IMG/VR virus record: IMGVR_UViG_3300033999_000086
Span: 1-48,890 of that record
Strand: one strand, 5' to 3'
Origin: a virus
Length of the DNA: 48,890 nucleotides
The notes below the pieces were generated by a model. It saw only the letters and a list, made by a program, of their open reading frames with translations, was not told where the DNA came from and made no database searches. The position numbers were made by a program, and so were the translations under genes. Positions within the stretch are counted from its first letter, which is position 1. The number at the start of each line of letters is the position of its first letter. Below, one piece after another: positions 29,943-38,797 of this stretch.

Positions 29943-30209
29943 TTTTTTAACCTCCTAAATTTTATCCAAAAATAATAATTCTTATTTTATATCAGTTTTA
30001 TCATTCTTTTATATCTCATAACTTTTGAAAGCCGTTATTTATAATAGTTTTAGCAATTGCGTTTTTGTCAAAAATATCGAAATCTCTGTAATGCTTATTA
30101 ATAGTGGATTTGCACCTCGTTATATACGGCTCATATTCAAAGTCCATATATAATTATATTCAGCTCAAAATAAAATCGCTTATAGCTCGGAATATAAAGA
30201 GGTTCAAAT
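29943..30209. other. 267-bp AT-rich non-coding block inside the tail operon
   Basis: No gene is visible. The block shares short motifs with the non-coding region at 14361-14993: CTTATAGCTCG, CAGCTCAAAATA, TATAATTATATT, and TCTCATAA-like sequence. A gap this long within the late operon is unusual. It may hold a processed or regulatory RNA, or be left from an insertion that also brought the RusA gene. Confidence 0.5.
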
Positions 30210-30611
30210 TTAATCTACATAAGGGATTCGGATAACAATAGTAAAATGTTCTTTATTTGCAAATTTAGCTTCCATATCTCTTGTTAAAGCCCATTTATCG
30301 TTTTCATATATTATTCCTTCCAATGCGTCTAAAACTATTTTGTGAGAATTATTCGGATCAATAAATTTTTTCTTGGATTTGAAAATATAGTATAAATCTA
30401 CAAAGAAAAATCTTTCTTCAGTAAAAAGTTTCCATTTATTTTTAACTGCTGTTTCTTTTGCTTTCCATGCCAACATTTCTTTGAATTCTTTTGCTCTTTT
30501 AGTCATAAACATGCCTTGCTTTCCAGAACTTAGTTTTGCTCTTTTATATAACGCATTGACCGATACAGGAATTCTATCAATATCGATTCGTAGTTCTCTT
30601 TCATAATCCAT
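30210..30611 (-). CDS. RusA-family Holliday junction resolvase
   Basis: A 133-residue protein matching the RusA fold: RIPVSVNALYKRAK at the N-terminus, then DPNNSHKIVLDALEGIIYENDKW with the acidic residues that bind the metal ions. RusA enzymes cut Holliday junctions to resolve branched replication and packaging DNA. Its place between the major tail protein and the chaperone genes is odd, since rusA is usually among early genes. It is flanked by a hairpin and by a non-coding block, suggesting it was inserted as a moron. Confidence 0.82.
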   Translation of the reverse strand: MDYERELRIDIDRIPVSVNALYKRAKLSSGKQGMFMTKRAKEFKEMLAWKAKETAVKNKWKLFTEERFFFVDLYYIFKSKKKFIDPNNSHKIVLDALEGIIYENDKWALTRDMEAKFANKEHFTIVIRIPYVD

Positions 30612-30649
30612 AGTTTAGACTCCTTCTATGAGTAATCAGTAAGAATAAT

Positions 30650-30670
30650 GGGGGATATGAAAATCCCCCC
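30650..30670 (-). terminator. hairpin after the major tail protein gene
   Basis: GGGGGAT and ATCCCCC form a seven-base stem (30650-30670). The T-rich tail is weak (ATTATTCTTAC), so it is probably an attenuator or mRNA-stabilising element that keeps tail-tube protein levels high relative to downstream genes. Confidence 0.6.
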
Positions 30671-30677
30671 TTATCTA

Positions 30678-31202
30678 CTAAATAGCTTCATAGTATCCCC
30701 ATTTATATCCATTGCTATCACTGAGTACGTCTAATGTGAATGGGACAACTGTCTCAGCGTCAGCTAATTCAAGATCTGCCTCGCAAGTGAATTCAACGTT
30801 TGGATATACTATGTACATTTTATCTCCAGTTTGAATATCTTGCGTTGTAAATCTCACTGCTTTCTTAGTTGATACTGGCTGTTTGTTGACTATAAATCCG
30901 GTTGTAGTTGTTGTAGTAGCTGCTTCTCCTCCGAATATCGTCATGAGCTTTTCTTTATCAACTTCTAACAAATTCACTGTTAAAGTGCTTCCAATTATTT
31001 CACGATATTTGTAAACGGGCTCTCTTGAATCATCTGCTATTATTTCAGTTGTTTCGATTGGCTGAGATAACGTAACGCCGCCTTGTGTACGTCCCCAGAC
31101 TTCAGCTGCTGCCCAAGCTGTATCTTCCAATATCGTGTTTATATCTGTTGCTGGTTCTATAACTTCCATTTTTAACGGCCTAAATAATATTTTACCTGCC
31201 AC
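30678..31202 (-). CDS. major tail protein
   Basis: A 174-residue protein with a tail-tube-like beta pattern: EIIGSTLTVNLLEVDKEKL, then FTCEADLELADAETVVPFTL and DVLSDSNGYKWGYYEA at the end. A TTTTTT threonine run sits in a loop. It lies between the tail terminator and chaperone genes and is followed by a hairpin. It would polymerise into the tail tube around the tape measure. Confidence 0.82.
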   Translation of the reverse strand: MAGKILFRPLKMEVIEPATDINTILEDTAWAAAEVWGRTQGGVTLSQPIETTEIIADDSREPVYKYREIIGSTLTVNLLEVDKEKLMTIFGGEAATTTTTTGFIVNKQPVSTKKAVRFTTQDIQTGDKMYIVYPNVEFTCEADLELADAETVVPFTLDVLSDSNGYKWGYYEAI

Positions 31203-31220
31203 TTTTAATCACTCCTTTTT

Positions 31221-31649
31221 CTAAATTATATTTGTTAATACTTTGTATTTCAATACATAACATAACTCATCAGGCTTATCTGGATCAACGAATGGATCTG
31301 ACAATTGCCCAGTAAAATCAATATCGATGAAAACTCCATTTGATAAAATTATTCCAGCGTCTAACAATTGATTTAATAGATTTTTAATCGCAAAGCATCG
31401 TTGATAATTTCTATAAGTTTGATTGTTGTAAACTAAGTGTGGAACGTAAATATTTAGCCAAATATCGTTATGCTGTATTTTTACTGGCTTATCTACATTT
31501 TTGTTGAGAATTACTATTCTTTCTCCAGTTCCAGTCGTTTCATATTTTTTAATCTGTATATTTTCATATCCGGCTATATCGTTTATATCTTTCAAACATT
31601 GATAAATCCCTGTTATAATCTCATCATCAAGCATATTTTCAATCATCAA
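31221..31649 (-). CDS. tail terminator / tail completion protein
   Basis: A 142-residue protein encoded immediately before the major tail protein and overlapping the gp10-like gene by 4 nt (ATGA). The small alpha/beta sequence (IYQCLKDINDIAGYENIQI, IWLNIYVPHLV, KNLLNQLLDAGI) and the order of genes fit a tail terminator of the gpU/gp17 kind, which caps the tail tube and joins it to the head. The family match is by position more than by motif. Confidence 0.62.
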   Translation of the reverse strand: MMIENMLDDEIITGIYQCLKDINDIAGYENIQIKKYETTGTGERIVILNKNVDKPVKIQHNDIWLNIYVPHLVYNNQTYRNYQRCFAIKNLLNQLLDAGIILSNGVFIDIDFTGQLSDPFVDPDKPDELCYVLKYKVLTNII

Positions 31650-32053
31650 AATCGCCTCACAGCATTTCCTAAAGCTTCTATTAATAATTTTGAAGTCTCC
31701 GACGCTTCTAAAGCTCCGCTTAAAACAACATACCCACGAGCTTCTACATATATTCCGTAGTACATTCCAGCATAAACTATAAGCGTGTATCCATTTACTT
31801 TCTGGATTTCATTTGTTATATACGATACTTGCTCAGAAGTTAGATTGCCATGATCAAAATATAATTTTCCATCTTTGAAAATAGCGTAATCAACTGAATT
31901 TCTTAAATTGCTAGTTCTATCAGTATAATTGCCGTTCTGTCTTGCCCAGTTTACTGCCTCAACTCCAATTCTATTTAAAACAGCTATTAAGCCTTGTTCT
32001 TTTCTTTGCTCAAGCATCGATCTTAAATTTAAACTTTTCTTATTGAACGGCAA
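31646..32053 (-). CDS. HK97 gp10-like neck protein
   Basis: A 135-residue protein showing the HK97 gp10 pattern: GNYTDRTSNLRNSVDY, then VYAGMYYGIYVEARGYVVL near the C-terminus. This family joins head and tail (head closure or tail-joining). It overlaps both neighbours, as connector genes usually do. Confidence 0.8.
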   Translation of the reverse strand: MPFNKKSLNLRSMLEQRKEQGLIAVLNRIGVEAVNWARQNGNYTDRTSNLRNSVDYAIFKDGKLYFDHGNLTSEQVSYITNEIQKVNGYTLIVYAGMYYGIYVEARGYVVLSGALEASETSKLLIEALGNAVRRF

Positions 32054-32372
32054 GTAATATCACTTCTTTATGATCTTCCTGATCGTAATTCTTTCTGACT
32101 ATTTTATACTGCTTTCCATCAACATTAATCGTATTACCAACTTCCATGTAATTAAATAAAGCTTGATTTTCTACAAATAAAATTGAATAATCATGAATTA
32201 TTTCTCCAGTATCTTCTATTTTTATATACTCTCCACTGCTTGCTTTTTGAAAATTCTCATCTTCTATCTCAAAAGTTAACTCTATAACAGTTGGATCGGG
32301 CACGATTAAATTTCCATTTTCATCATAATACGGCTCTTGTGTACTTTTTTGAAAGACTTTTAAAATTCTCAT
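32040..32372 (-). CDS. head closure protein
   Basis: A 110-residue, beta-rich protein (GEIIHDYSILFVENQALFNY, VDGKQYKIVRKNYDQEDH). The size, strand content and location between the connector and gp10-like genes are those of SPP1 gp16-like head closure proteins. The assignment rests mainly on order. Confidence 0.6.
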   Translation of the reverse strand: MRILKVFQKSTQEPYYDENGNLIVPDPTVIELTFEIEDENFQKASSGEYIKIEDTGEIIHDYSILFVENQALFNYMEVGNTINVDGKQYKIVRKNYDQEDHKEVILLAVQ

Positions 32373-32373
32373 T

Positions 32374-32673
32374 TTATTTCACTATCCTGTATCTCATTCT
32401 TATTTTTCTTGCATGCTCTTTCCAATCTGTCTCAAGAAAAGTCTTTGAGATTTGCCCTTTCGTATACGAACGTACTAATTGATGTTTTTTTCTATCAATA
32501 GCGTCGCAAACATCAGCAAGGCAAAGCATTATGTCAGTTTGTTTATCGTTTTCATATAAATCATCAGCGTTTAAATTGCCTATTGATAAAAACGCTTTAT
32601 ATTGCTCATCAGTAAAAAGTTCGTTATTTATGTCTGGTACTAAATTCTTAAGCATCTCCAGATTCGTCATCAT
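32374..32673 (-). CDS. head-tail connector (adaptor) protein
   Basis: A 99-residue helical protein (LVPDINNELFTDEQYKAFL, DADDLY-like acidic region, MLCLADVCDAIDRKK). It matches the helical pattern of SPP1 gp15/HK97 gp6-type adaptors, which form a ring under the portal. It overlaps the preceding gene by 26 nt, and the ribosome site GAAGGTG lies in that overlap. Confidence 0.65.
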   Translation of the reverse strand: MMTNLEMLKNLVPDINNELFTDEQYKAFLSIGNLNADDLYENDKQTDIMLCLADVCDAIDRKKHQLVRSYTKGQISKTFLETDWKEHARKIRMRYRIVK

Positions 32674-32917
32674 TTACACCTTCTAACAACGCTATTAATT
32701 CATTTTTTCTTACATTAGAAGGATATTCTATATTTTTGCTTTCTGCTAAATCTTTCAATTCTTTTAAACTTAAATCAGAGAGTTCTTTTTGCTCAGCTTC
32801 CATTTTCTCAACAACATCTTTCATAACTTTGTAGTCTTTATCATCTATCTCAAAAACTTGATTCGTGAAATAATATTTATCTTTGTATTTAGTTCCCATT
32901 ATTGCTTTAACTTTCAT
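32648..32917 (-). CDS. HeH/LEM-domain small virion protein
   Basis: An 89-residue protein. The C-terminal half (LKELKDLAESKNIEYPSNVR, then KNELIALLEG) is a helix-extended-loop-helix (HeH/LEM or Rho-N like) motif common in small phage head-tail proteins. The N-terminal half is beta-rich (VKAIMGTKYKDKYYFTNQVF). It is encoded directly after the major capsid gene and its hairpin. Its role in the connector is unknown. Confidence 0.65.
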   Translation of the reverse strand: MKVKAIMGTKYKDKYYFTNQVFEIDDKDYKVMKDVVEKMEAEQKELSDLSLKELKDLAESKNIEYPSNVRKNELIALLEGVNDDESGDA

Positions 32918-32940
32918 ATTTCACCTCCAAAAAGCAATAT

Positions 32941-32960
32941 AGGGGGCTCAACGTCCCCCT
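32941..32960 (-). terminator. hairpin after the major capsid gene
   Basis: AGGGGG and CCCCCT pair around an eight-base loop, followed on the minus strand by ATATTGCTTTTTGG. It is probably an attenuator downstream of the most highly expressed gene. Confidence 0.65.
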
Positions 32961-32964
32961 ATTA

Positions 32965-33984
32965 CTAATAACTTATAATTGCCCATTTATCCATCGTTTC
33001 AGCAGAAGGAAGCCCAATCATCGATACAATCGTTTTAACGTTTACAGGAGACTCTTTCTTATATTGAACAGAAACAGCTATACCTTCATCAACGAGTTCA
33101 ACTTGAGAATCAACTTTGCCCATCAAATCAGCTTCTTCCGGAGTAGTTCCATAATAGAAGTTTCCTAAGTCGCCTTCAGGTATCAAAGTCATTCTGTTAT
33201 CAGGATAGAACTTGCCAGTAGCGTGTCTCTTGTTATAAATAGCAATTGATAATCCGAGCTCGTTCAGCATAAATTCAGACAAGTTATTTGTACTTGGATA
33301 CAATTGCATAGAAGATAAAGCAGTTCTTATTTTCTCATTTTGTAAAATATCGTTGAATGTTTTTTGAGTACAAATAGCTCTCGTTGGTCTTTCTCCAGTG
33401 TCTTCTTCAACTTTATCTTGCATTGTTCTTATATCTTCTAACGGATTTGAGTTCACAAAGTCCGTCCATGCAGCTGTTCCAGTGAGCCCAAGTTTATGGC
33501 TTGTATCAAAGCTATAATCGTAACTTATCGGAGATCCTTCAAAATTCATTGTTATAGTTCCATATCCCAACAATTGCATGATCATTCTTTCTTTTGTAAC
33601 ATAAGCAGATCTCAACAAAGAAGTTGCATCGTCATATATCTTATTGACAACAGCATCGATTAACACTTGATTTCCAGTATCCAAAACTTTTAATAACTCT
33701 TGTCTATCTTTTTCGCCAATCATCAAACCTTCTCTAAAGAACGGCATTTCACTCTCAATCTTTGTTAAACCCTGTCTTTCTCTCAATGGAACTTCTGAGT
33801 CAAATGCTGAACTTTTTAGAGCAACCGGTAATCCTGAATTGCCTTTCAAGAATGATAACGTCAAGCCCATTTGTTTCATGGATGGGAATAAAGCAAATCC
33901 CAAATAGTCAACGTTGTCATATCCGGCATTTGTCCAATAGTCTTTTATGTACCTCGGAGTTACTAAATCAAATATTGTAGCCAT
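32965..33984 (-). CDS. major capsid protein (lambda gpE-like family)
   Basis: A 339-residue HK97-fold protein of the gpE family: RYIKDYWTNAGYDNVDYLGF, RERQGLTKIESEMPFFREGL, then ALSSMQLYPSTNNLSEFMLN and the C-terminal TIVSMIGLPSAETMDKWAII, all typical of that family. AAGGAGGT lies about eight bases before the ATG. It follows scaffold and decoration genes and precedes the connector genes. No protease gene is recognisable, in line with gpE-type capsids matured without an HK97-type protease fusion. Confidence 0.9.
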   Translation of the reverse strand: MATIFDLVTPRYIKDYWTNAGYDNVDYLGFALFPSMKQMGLTLSFLKGNSGLPVALKSSAFDSEVPLRERQGLTKIESEMPFFREGLMIGEKDRQELLKVLDTGNQVLIDAVVNKIYDDATSLLRSAYVTKERMIMQLLGYGTITMNFEGSPISYDYSFDTSHKLGLTGTAAWTDFVNSNPLEDIRTMQDKVEEDTGERPTRAICTQKTFNDILQNEKIRTALSSMQLYPSTNNLSEFMLNELGLSIAIYNKRHATGKFYPDNRMTLIPEGDLGNFYYGTTPEEADLMGKVDSQVELVDEGIAVSVQYKKESPVNVKTIVSMIGLPSAETMDKWAIISY

Positions 33985-33985
33985 C

Positions 33986-34384
33986 TTATACTACCTCCTT
34001 CGCTTCTGCTACGAATGTAATATCTTTCAACACAGCGATAGCATCTGCACATGGAGCTTCTGGGAGTCGATCTAATAATACAAATCCATGAATAAGCATA
34101 GCTCCAGTGTTAGCCCCATGAGTTACATCAACATCATATAGCAATACACCTTCAGCTGCAGATCCGTCAACAGCTTGAGTATTCTTTTTTACAACAGGCT
34201 CGCCGCGATTTGCTAAAACTGGCTTTGTACTTCCACCGACAATCGTTCCGGCAGGCACTATTTTCTTGCCATCACTATTTGCTACTACTCCACTATCTGA
34301 CACTAAAACATTTATTGCTACTTTGTGGTCGCAGAGTAAAATCTGCTTTGTGTTTGAATAGCTTGTTTCTGCATAAAAACTCAT
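33986..34384 (-). CDS. head decoration protein
   Basis: A 132-residue protein. ATG 34384 is chosen since AGGAGG is nine bases upstream. The sequence (KIVPAGTIVGGSTKPVLANR, EGVLLYDVDVTHGANTGAML, HGFVLLDRLPEAPCA) has the PAGTivG and GVLLyDVdVt pattern of phage decoration proteins that sit on gpE-like capsids. Encoded between scaffold and capsid genes. Confidence 0.8.
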   Translation of the reverse strand: MSFYAETSYSNTKQILLCDHKVAINVLVSDSGVVANSDGKKIVPAGTIVGGSTKPVLANRGEPVVKKNTQAVDGSAAEGVLLYDVDVTHGANTGAMLIHGFVLLDRLPEAPCADAIAVLKDITFVAEAKEVV

Positions 34385-34386
34385 TA

Positions 34387-35037
34387 TCAAATGCCTCCTC
34401 TAAAATATTTTTTTATGATACTTTCCGTTTCTTTTGTCTTTTGTTTCTTTTTTGCCAGTCTCTCTCCAATTGTTTCTTTTTTCTCTTCATTGTTTTTTGT
34501 TCTATACGTAGTTGTACTTGTTTTTTGTTTATTCTCTTGGTCTTTTTCAGAATAGATATTGAAATCTTGAATAACTTCGTCAATCTTCTTTTCTACTTCA
34601 TCGAGATCTTTTATTTCATCTTTTTTCAAGTATTTTAGCACTTTCTCAGCTTGTTCTTCTGTTAAGCCTTTTTTTAAAATTATAACTTCAATTCTGTGAT
34701 TTAATCTTTCTTTGAATAATTCTTGTTCTTTTTGTTGTTCTAATTCTTTTCTTTTCTCTTCAAAATATTTTTTTATTTCGTCTTTTTCTTTTTCTTTGAA
34801 TACTTTTTCTTCTTCTTCTTTTTCTTTTTTTAGTTTTTCTTCTTCTGCTTTCTTTTTTTCTTCATATTCTTTTATTAGTCTCTCGACTTCATCTTTGCTA
34901 AATCTCTTCTCTTCTTTCATACTTGTTTTATTTGTCTCATTTGAATTTTCCGTTTTACTCTGATTATCATCTCCCTTATTTGCATTTTCTGAATTTTCAT
35001 TCTCGGCAAACATTTGCAAATCATATTTTAAATCCAT
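34387..35037 (-). CDS. capsid scaffolding protein
   Basis: A 216-residue, extremely charged protein. It begins MDLKYDLQMFAENENSENAN, the usual start of DUF4355-type scaffolds, and continues as a long E/K-rich coiled coil (residues 45-165). The C-terminus is basic (KYFRGGI) and would contact the capsid protein. It is placed just before the decoration and capsid genes. Confidence 0.8.
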   Translation of the reverse strand: MDLKYDLQMFAENENSENANKGDDNQSKTENSNETNKTSMKEEKRFSKDEVERLIKEYEEKKKAEEEKLKKEKEEEEKVFKEKEKDEIKKYFEEKRKELEQQKEQELFKERLNHRIEVIILKKGLTEEQAEKVLKYLKKDEIKDLDEVEKKIDEVIQDFNIYSEKDQENKQKTSTTTYRTKNNEEKKETIGERLAKKKQKTKETESIIKKYFRGGI

Positions 35038-35048
35038 TTTTCAACCTC

Positions 35049-36020
35049 CTAACTTTTTCTATATTCATTTTCAATCCATTTTTCAACAGGCGATAAAATC
35101 ATCGTTATATTGCATAAACAATTCGGATGAGCACTTAATCCGTTATGTGGAACTGCGTTTTTTGGATATACACCAGCTCCCAATCCGTACAAATCCTGAC
35201 TCGCATATGTTTCACAATTACATGGCTCTTTATGACTTCGTGACAAGTTCCATTTCACGTTTTCCACAAAATCCAATTGATCCATTTTCTCTTTATAACT
35301 TCCCTTCCAAGCGTTGTTTATTTCTGTTCTCGCAACTCGCATTGCGTTATAGTGCAAAGTCTTTTTTACATAATCGTCTATAACGGATTTAGCTATATTT
35401 GTATCTTTCAAAAGATCTATTTGTTTTTGTAAATATTTTGGAATCTTTATTACTTGTTCACTCGTTGTTTGTATTTGTTTAGCTGTGCTCAATGCTGAGT
35501 TTCCAAGTCTCAAATTCAAAGCTATTTGATTTTGTATTTTTTGAGCTGCTTCATCAGCATGTTTCCAAACTCTATCTGAGAGAGACAATCCATCGTTATA
35601 ATATTTTCTTGTATACCACTTTGAAGCAAACTCATTTAATATTATAGCACTTTTCCATCTACTTCCAACTTTTTTCAACAAAGTATAATCTTGAAATCGA
35701 TACTCCGTGTATTTATGTCTAAATTGTTTCGGCAAAAGTTTTCTCAATTCTCTTTGAAAAGCATCCAATACTTCTTTATCAGCTTTGCTTAAATATTCCA
35801 AAAATAACTTTTCAGTGCCTTTGCCCCAGCCTTGAGTGAGTAGTTTTAATTCTTTTCTAAAATCATTTGAGAATATTACACTCGAATCTGCTCGTACAAA
35901 TTTATCAAAGTTTGTACTCAATATTAATTTTCTTATTTCATTCTCAAATGGAAGCTCAATATATTTCGTATAAGCCTTCTCAAAATCATCGATGAATTCT
36001 TTTTCTCTTTTTATATCCAT
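35049..36020 (-). CDS. minor head protein (Mu F / SPP1 gp7-like)
   Basis: A 323-residue protein with the phage Mu F-like head morphogenesis domain at residues about 200-310: ARTEINNAWKGSYKEKMDQL, WNLSRSHKEPCNCETYA, then HNGLSAHPNCLCNITMIL with its C-x-C and H-P-x-C residues. This family binds the portal and affects DNA ejection. It follows the portal gene as in SPP1. The metal-binding look of the Cys/His residues is common to the family. Confidence 0.85.
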   Translation of the reverse strand: MDIKREKEFIDDFEKAYTKYIELPFENEIRKLILSTNFDKFVRADSSVIFSNDFRKELKLLTQGWGKGTEKLFLEYLSKADKEVLDAFQRELRKLLPKQFRHKYTEYRFQDYTLLKKVGSRWKSAIILNEFASKWYTRKYYNDGLSLSDRVWKHADEAAQKIQNQIALNLRLGNSALSTAKQIQTTSEQVIKIPKYLQKQIDLLKDTNIAKSVIDDYVKKTLHYNAMRVARTEINNAWKGSYKEKMDQLDFVENVKWNLSRSHKEPCNCETYASQDLYGLGAGVYPKNAVPHNGLSAHPNCLCNITMILSPVEKWIENEYRKS

Positions 36021-36037
36021 TTTTTAGAACTCCTCTA

Positions 36038-37210
36038 TTATTGTACTTCTTGTCTCATTCTTATATCGAGTTCGTCTATATCATTTCTTAAAGATTCTTT
36101 TATTCTTGTTAGCAACTCTTCACTCCAGCCCTTCAATTCAGCTATTTGCTCAATTGCTATCTCATTTGAAATTAATCCACTTTGATACAATGTTATCGTT
36201 TCTGTTATTTCCTCTTTCTGATTTTGAGGAATAATTTCATATACTTCAACTTCTATTTGAGTTTGCAGTCTCAACATTTCTTGAATGTAATTGAATAGCT
36301 TTCTTATGCCTTTTGCAAAATTATCTCTGTACAATTCTATTATTGAGATTAAACTTAACAACTTCAAAGAGATAGCATATCCACTTTCTCCGCTTCCTTG
36401 AATTGCTTCCTGTATTTTCAATTCGGGATATTGCTCTTTTACTTGCCTTTTAAGTTCTTCAATTTTTTCTTTGAGTATACTGACTACATTTCCTTGCATC
36501 TCCAAATATTTTATCTCTCCACCTTCCTCAACCTGCAAGTGTTCAATCTCATTGTCTTCAATATCCGACGCCGATCTTTGTATTTTCATTTGCCCCCAAG
36601 TTGGAGCGTCTGCGTGTTTTGTGAATATAACTTCCATATCCGCCTCGTATTTGTTTATGAGATCTAGCAAATCAGGCAAGTTTTCAATTCTTGATATAGT
36701 CTCCGTTCCACCTTCTTCATCTTTTCCGGAGATTTCAAAGATGGGGAAGATCATATTTTCATAAAGTATCGGTGTAGCTTGCTCTTCTCCAATTCTCATC
36801 CATCTTTTGTTATCTTTGTCAATGAAATATTCTTTATGCTTGAACGGACTTTCTCTATTTATTTTAGCATTGATAATATTTCCTTGTGAATCGTATTCAC
36901 AAGAAATCTGATCCGATGAGTAGATAAAAATAACAGGCTTATTATTAATGACTTCAATGTCAACAAAAGCCCGATCGTATAGTTGTTCTTTGATTATTTT
37001 TGATTTTATGTAATTCCAGTCTATTTGAGAAGTGATTTCATCTGCTCTAACTTTCACCGAATTTCGTATAAGAGAAACATCTGTATCAATGATAACAGGC
37101 ACAGGATTGTATATTTGTTTTACACGAGGCAAAAGTCCACGTAGATTTTTATATATCTCATCGTATGCTTCACCTTTCGTTAGTTTTTCAAATATAACTC
37201 TGTTCATCAT
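36038..37210 (-). CDS. portal protein (SPP1 gp6-like)
   Basis: A 390-residue portal of the SPP1 family: DVSLIRNSVKVRADEITSQI, IFPIFEISGKDEEGGTETIS, ENLPDLLDLINKYEADMEVI and SGYAISLKLLSLISIIELY. AAGGAG lies six bases before ATGATG, and the gene abuts the large terminase stop. It forms the ring through which DNA is packaged and ejected. It is somewhat shorter than SPP1 gp6 (about 500 residues), as in related prophages. Confidence 0.85.
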   Translation of the reverse strand: MMNRVIFEKLTKGEAYDEIYKNLRGLLPRVKQIYNPVPVIIDTDVSLIRNSVKVRADEITSQIDWNYIKSKIIKEQLYDRAFVDIEVINNKPVIFIYSSDQISCEYDSQGNIINAKINRESPFKHKEYFIDKDNKRWMRIGEEQATPILYENMIFPIFEISGKDEEGGTETISRIENLPDLLDLINKYEADMEVIFTKHADAPTWGQMKIQRSASDIEDNEIEHLQVEEGGEIKYLEMQGNVVSILKEKIEELKRQVKEQYPELKIQEAIQGSGESGYAISLKLLSLISIIELYRDNFAKGIRKLFNYIQEMLRLQTQIEVEVYEIIPQNQKEEITETITLYQSGLISNEIAIEQIAELKGWSEELLTRIKESLRNDIDELDIRMRQEVQ

Positions 37211-38409
37211 CAGACGCTCCTTTTTATTTTAATCTTGATATTCCTTGCCGTTTCATCGTATCCCATGAAGTACTCACAAGCATATCTCATAGCGTCCATA
37301 GCATGGTCATTGAATTTCACGGGTTCGTCAAGTATTTCTCCATCTTTCTTTTCCTTCCATTTATACGACTGAATTTCTTTTATAGTATTCGCACATGTTT
37401 CATGAATATAAATCTTCTTTCTTTTAAGCAAGTCTATTCCATTTGCGACTTTTTGCTTTGCTTTTTTTGCAGCTCGAATATTGAAACCTGCTCGTTCTAT
37501 TTCTTTTATCCTGTCTGGCTCTGTATCAGAATATATTTCATCATATCTATTGTCTACAAAATTTTTCAGTTTCTCGATTAAATCTTCATTCGTCAAATGA
37601 GTTTCGTATAGCTCATCAAGAATATAGATATCATCGTCTTTTATGCCAATCTTCAAACAAGCTGTCGGATTGTTATATCCAAAGTCCAATCCGTAGACTA
37701 TCTCATCAAATTTTTCTGGTAGCTTTGAAACGACTTTGTAATTGCTATAAATTTTATTCTTTAGTATTGCAAACTGTCCAAGAGTGTATATTTGATAGTA
37801 GGTCTCATCTTGTTCTTTGAGATACTCCAACATCTTTGTATATTCAACATCCAGGAACGGATTGTCAATGTACGTTGAATGCAAAATCGCAACATCATCA
37901 CTTTCTTGTTCAAAGAACTGTTTCTGTGTCCAGCCTGCGACGGGGTTAAAAGTCAAAAACATTTGATTGACTGAATTTGTCGACCTTCTCAATCTCAATT
38001 TCAACTGCAAATAGTCCTCGTAGTCAAATTCCGTTGCTTCCTCCATCCAAACATAGTTGAACTCCGAAGACTTGATTTTTTCTGCGTCATCCAACCCCCT
38101 AAAATAAATCTCGTTTCTCCTGGGTAACTGCAAGACTTGCTCAGATTTATTTTCAACATAAGGAACCTCTAACTCGTTCAAAATTTCATGCACTAATTGC
38201 CATGTAGTAACTTTTAGTGAGGGATTATATTTTCTGGTAATTAAAAGCCTTTTGTTCCTATTACTCAACAACTTTTCGATTAATAAAAATTGAGCAACAG
38301 TATAAGACTTCCCACTTCCTGCTCCACCATATACTATGATTTCTTTCTGCTTTTGGCTTTCTTGAAGAAACGCATATATTTTCTTTATTACCTTAACTCT
38401 CGCTTCCAT
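37210..38409 (-). CDS. terminase large subunit
   Basis: A 399-residue packaging motor and nuclease. Walker A is GGAGSGKS (28-35), Walker B lies in YVWMEEATEF, and the coupling motif in MFLTFNPVAGWTQ. The nuclease domain has VYGLDFGYNNPTA, SDTEPDRIKEIERAGF and FNDHAMDAMRYACEYF, the RNase H-like acidic residues of the terminase_3 (PBSX/SPP1) group. It overlaps the small terminase gene by 17 nt. Related enzymes in this group mostly use headful (pac) packaging, which a satellite TerS could redirect. Confidence 0.95.
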   Translation of the reverse strand: MEARVKVIKKIYAFLQESQKQKEIIVYGGAGSGKSYTVAQFLLIEKLLSNRNKRLLITRKYNPSLKVTTWQLVHEILNELEVPYVENKSEQVLQLPRRNEIYFRGLDDAEKIKSSEFNYVWMEEATEFDYEDYLQLKLRLRRSTNSVNQMFLTFNPVAGWTQKQFFEQESDDVAILHSTYIDNPFLDVEYTKMLEYLKEQDETYYQIYTLGQFAILKNKIYSNYKVVSKLPEKFDEIVYGLDFGYNNPTACLKIGIKDDDIYILDELYETHLTNEDLIEKLKNFVDNRYDEIYSDTEPDRIKEIERAGFNIRAAKKAKQKVANGIDLLKRKKIYIHETCANTIKEIQSYKWKEKKDGEILDEPVKFNDHAMDAMRYACEYFMGYDETARNIKIKIKRSV

Positions 38410-38791
38410 CTTGCTTTTCCTTGTCGACGTATTCTACAACTACCTTGAATCCATCTTTATCAGCCGACAAATCGACTTTGTCTTTCCTTCCCCAATCTTC
38501 AAAATACTTCCTTTCTAACCACCACGCTGCTGCTTGCCAATTCCCTTCTTGCGCTGCACGTTGAATCAATGCGACATTTCTTGCAATTGCGTCTTTTTCT
38601 GCCTTTTTCACAGTCTCGTAAAATTCTCTTTTCATGCCGCTTTTAGCTTTCTCACCTTCGTTTAACCAGCGAAACCACGTCGAATCATCTATTCCGAGGA
38701 TAGGGGGTATATCTTTTATATAATTTCCTGCAGAAACCAGTTTAAACGCTTCTTTGATAAGTTCTTTTGTTAATTTCGATTTTCTCGGCAT
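38393..38791 (-). CDS. terminase small subunit
   Basis: A 132-residue protein starting MPRKSKLTKELIKEAFKLV. An N-terminal helix-turn-helix (AGNYIKDIPPILGIDDSTWF, then RWLNEG) is followed by oligomerisation helices (AIARNVALIQRAAQEGNWQA). The C-terminal strand FKVVVEYVDKEK contacts the large subunit in this family. It recognises the packaging site. The satellite-side protein at 229-681 shares this order of parts. Confidence 0.88.
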   Translation of the reverse strand: MPRKSKLTKELIKEAFKLVSAGNYIKDIPPILGIDDSTWFRWLNEGEKAKSGMKREFYETVKKAEKDAIARNVALIQRAAQEGNWQAAAWWLERKYFEDWGRKDKVDLSADKDGFKVVVEYVDKEKQDGSES

Positions 38792-38797
38792 TTCTTT

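Noticed and set aside
35049-36020. ADP-ribosyltransferase toxin fused to a minor head protein
   Set aside because: Only the Mu F-like domain with its Cys/His cluster is visible; no R-S-E type catalytic motif could be found.
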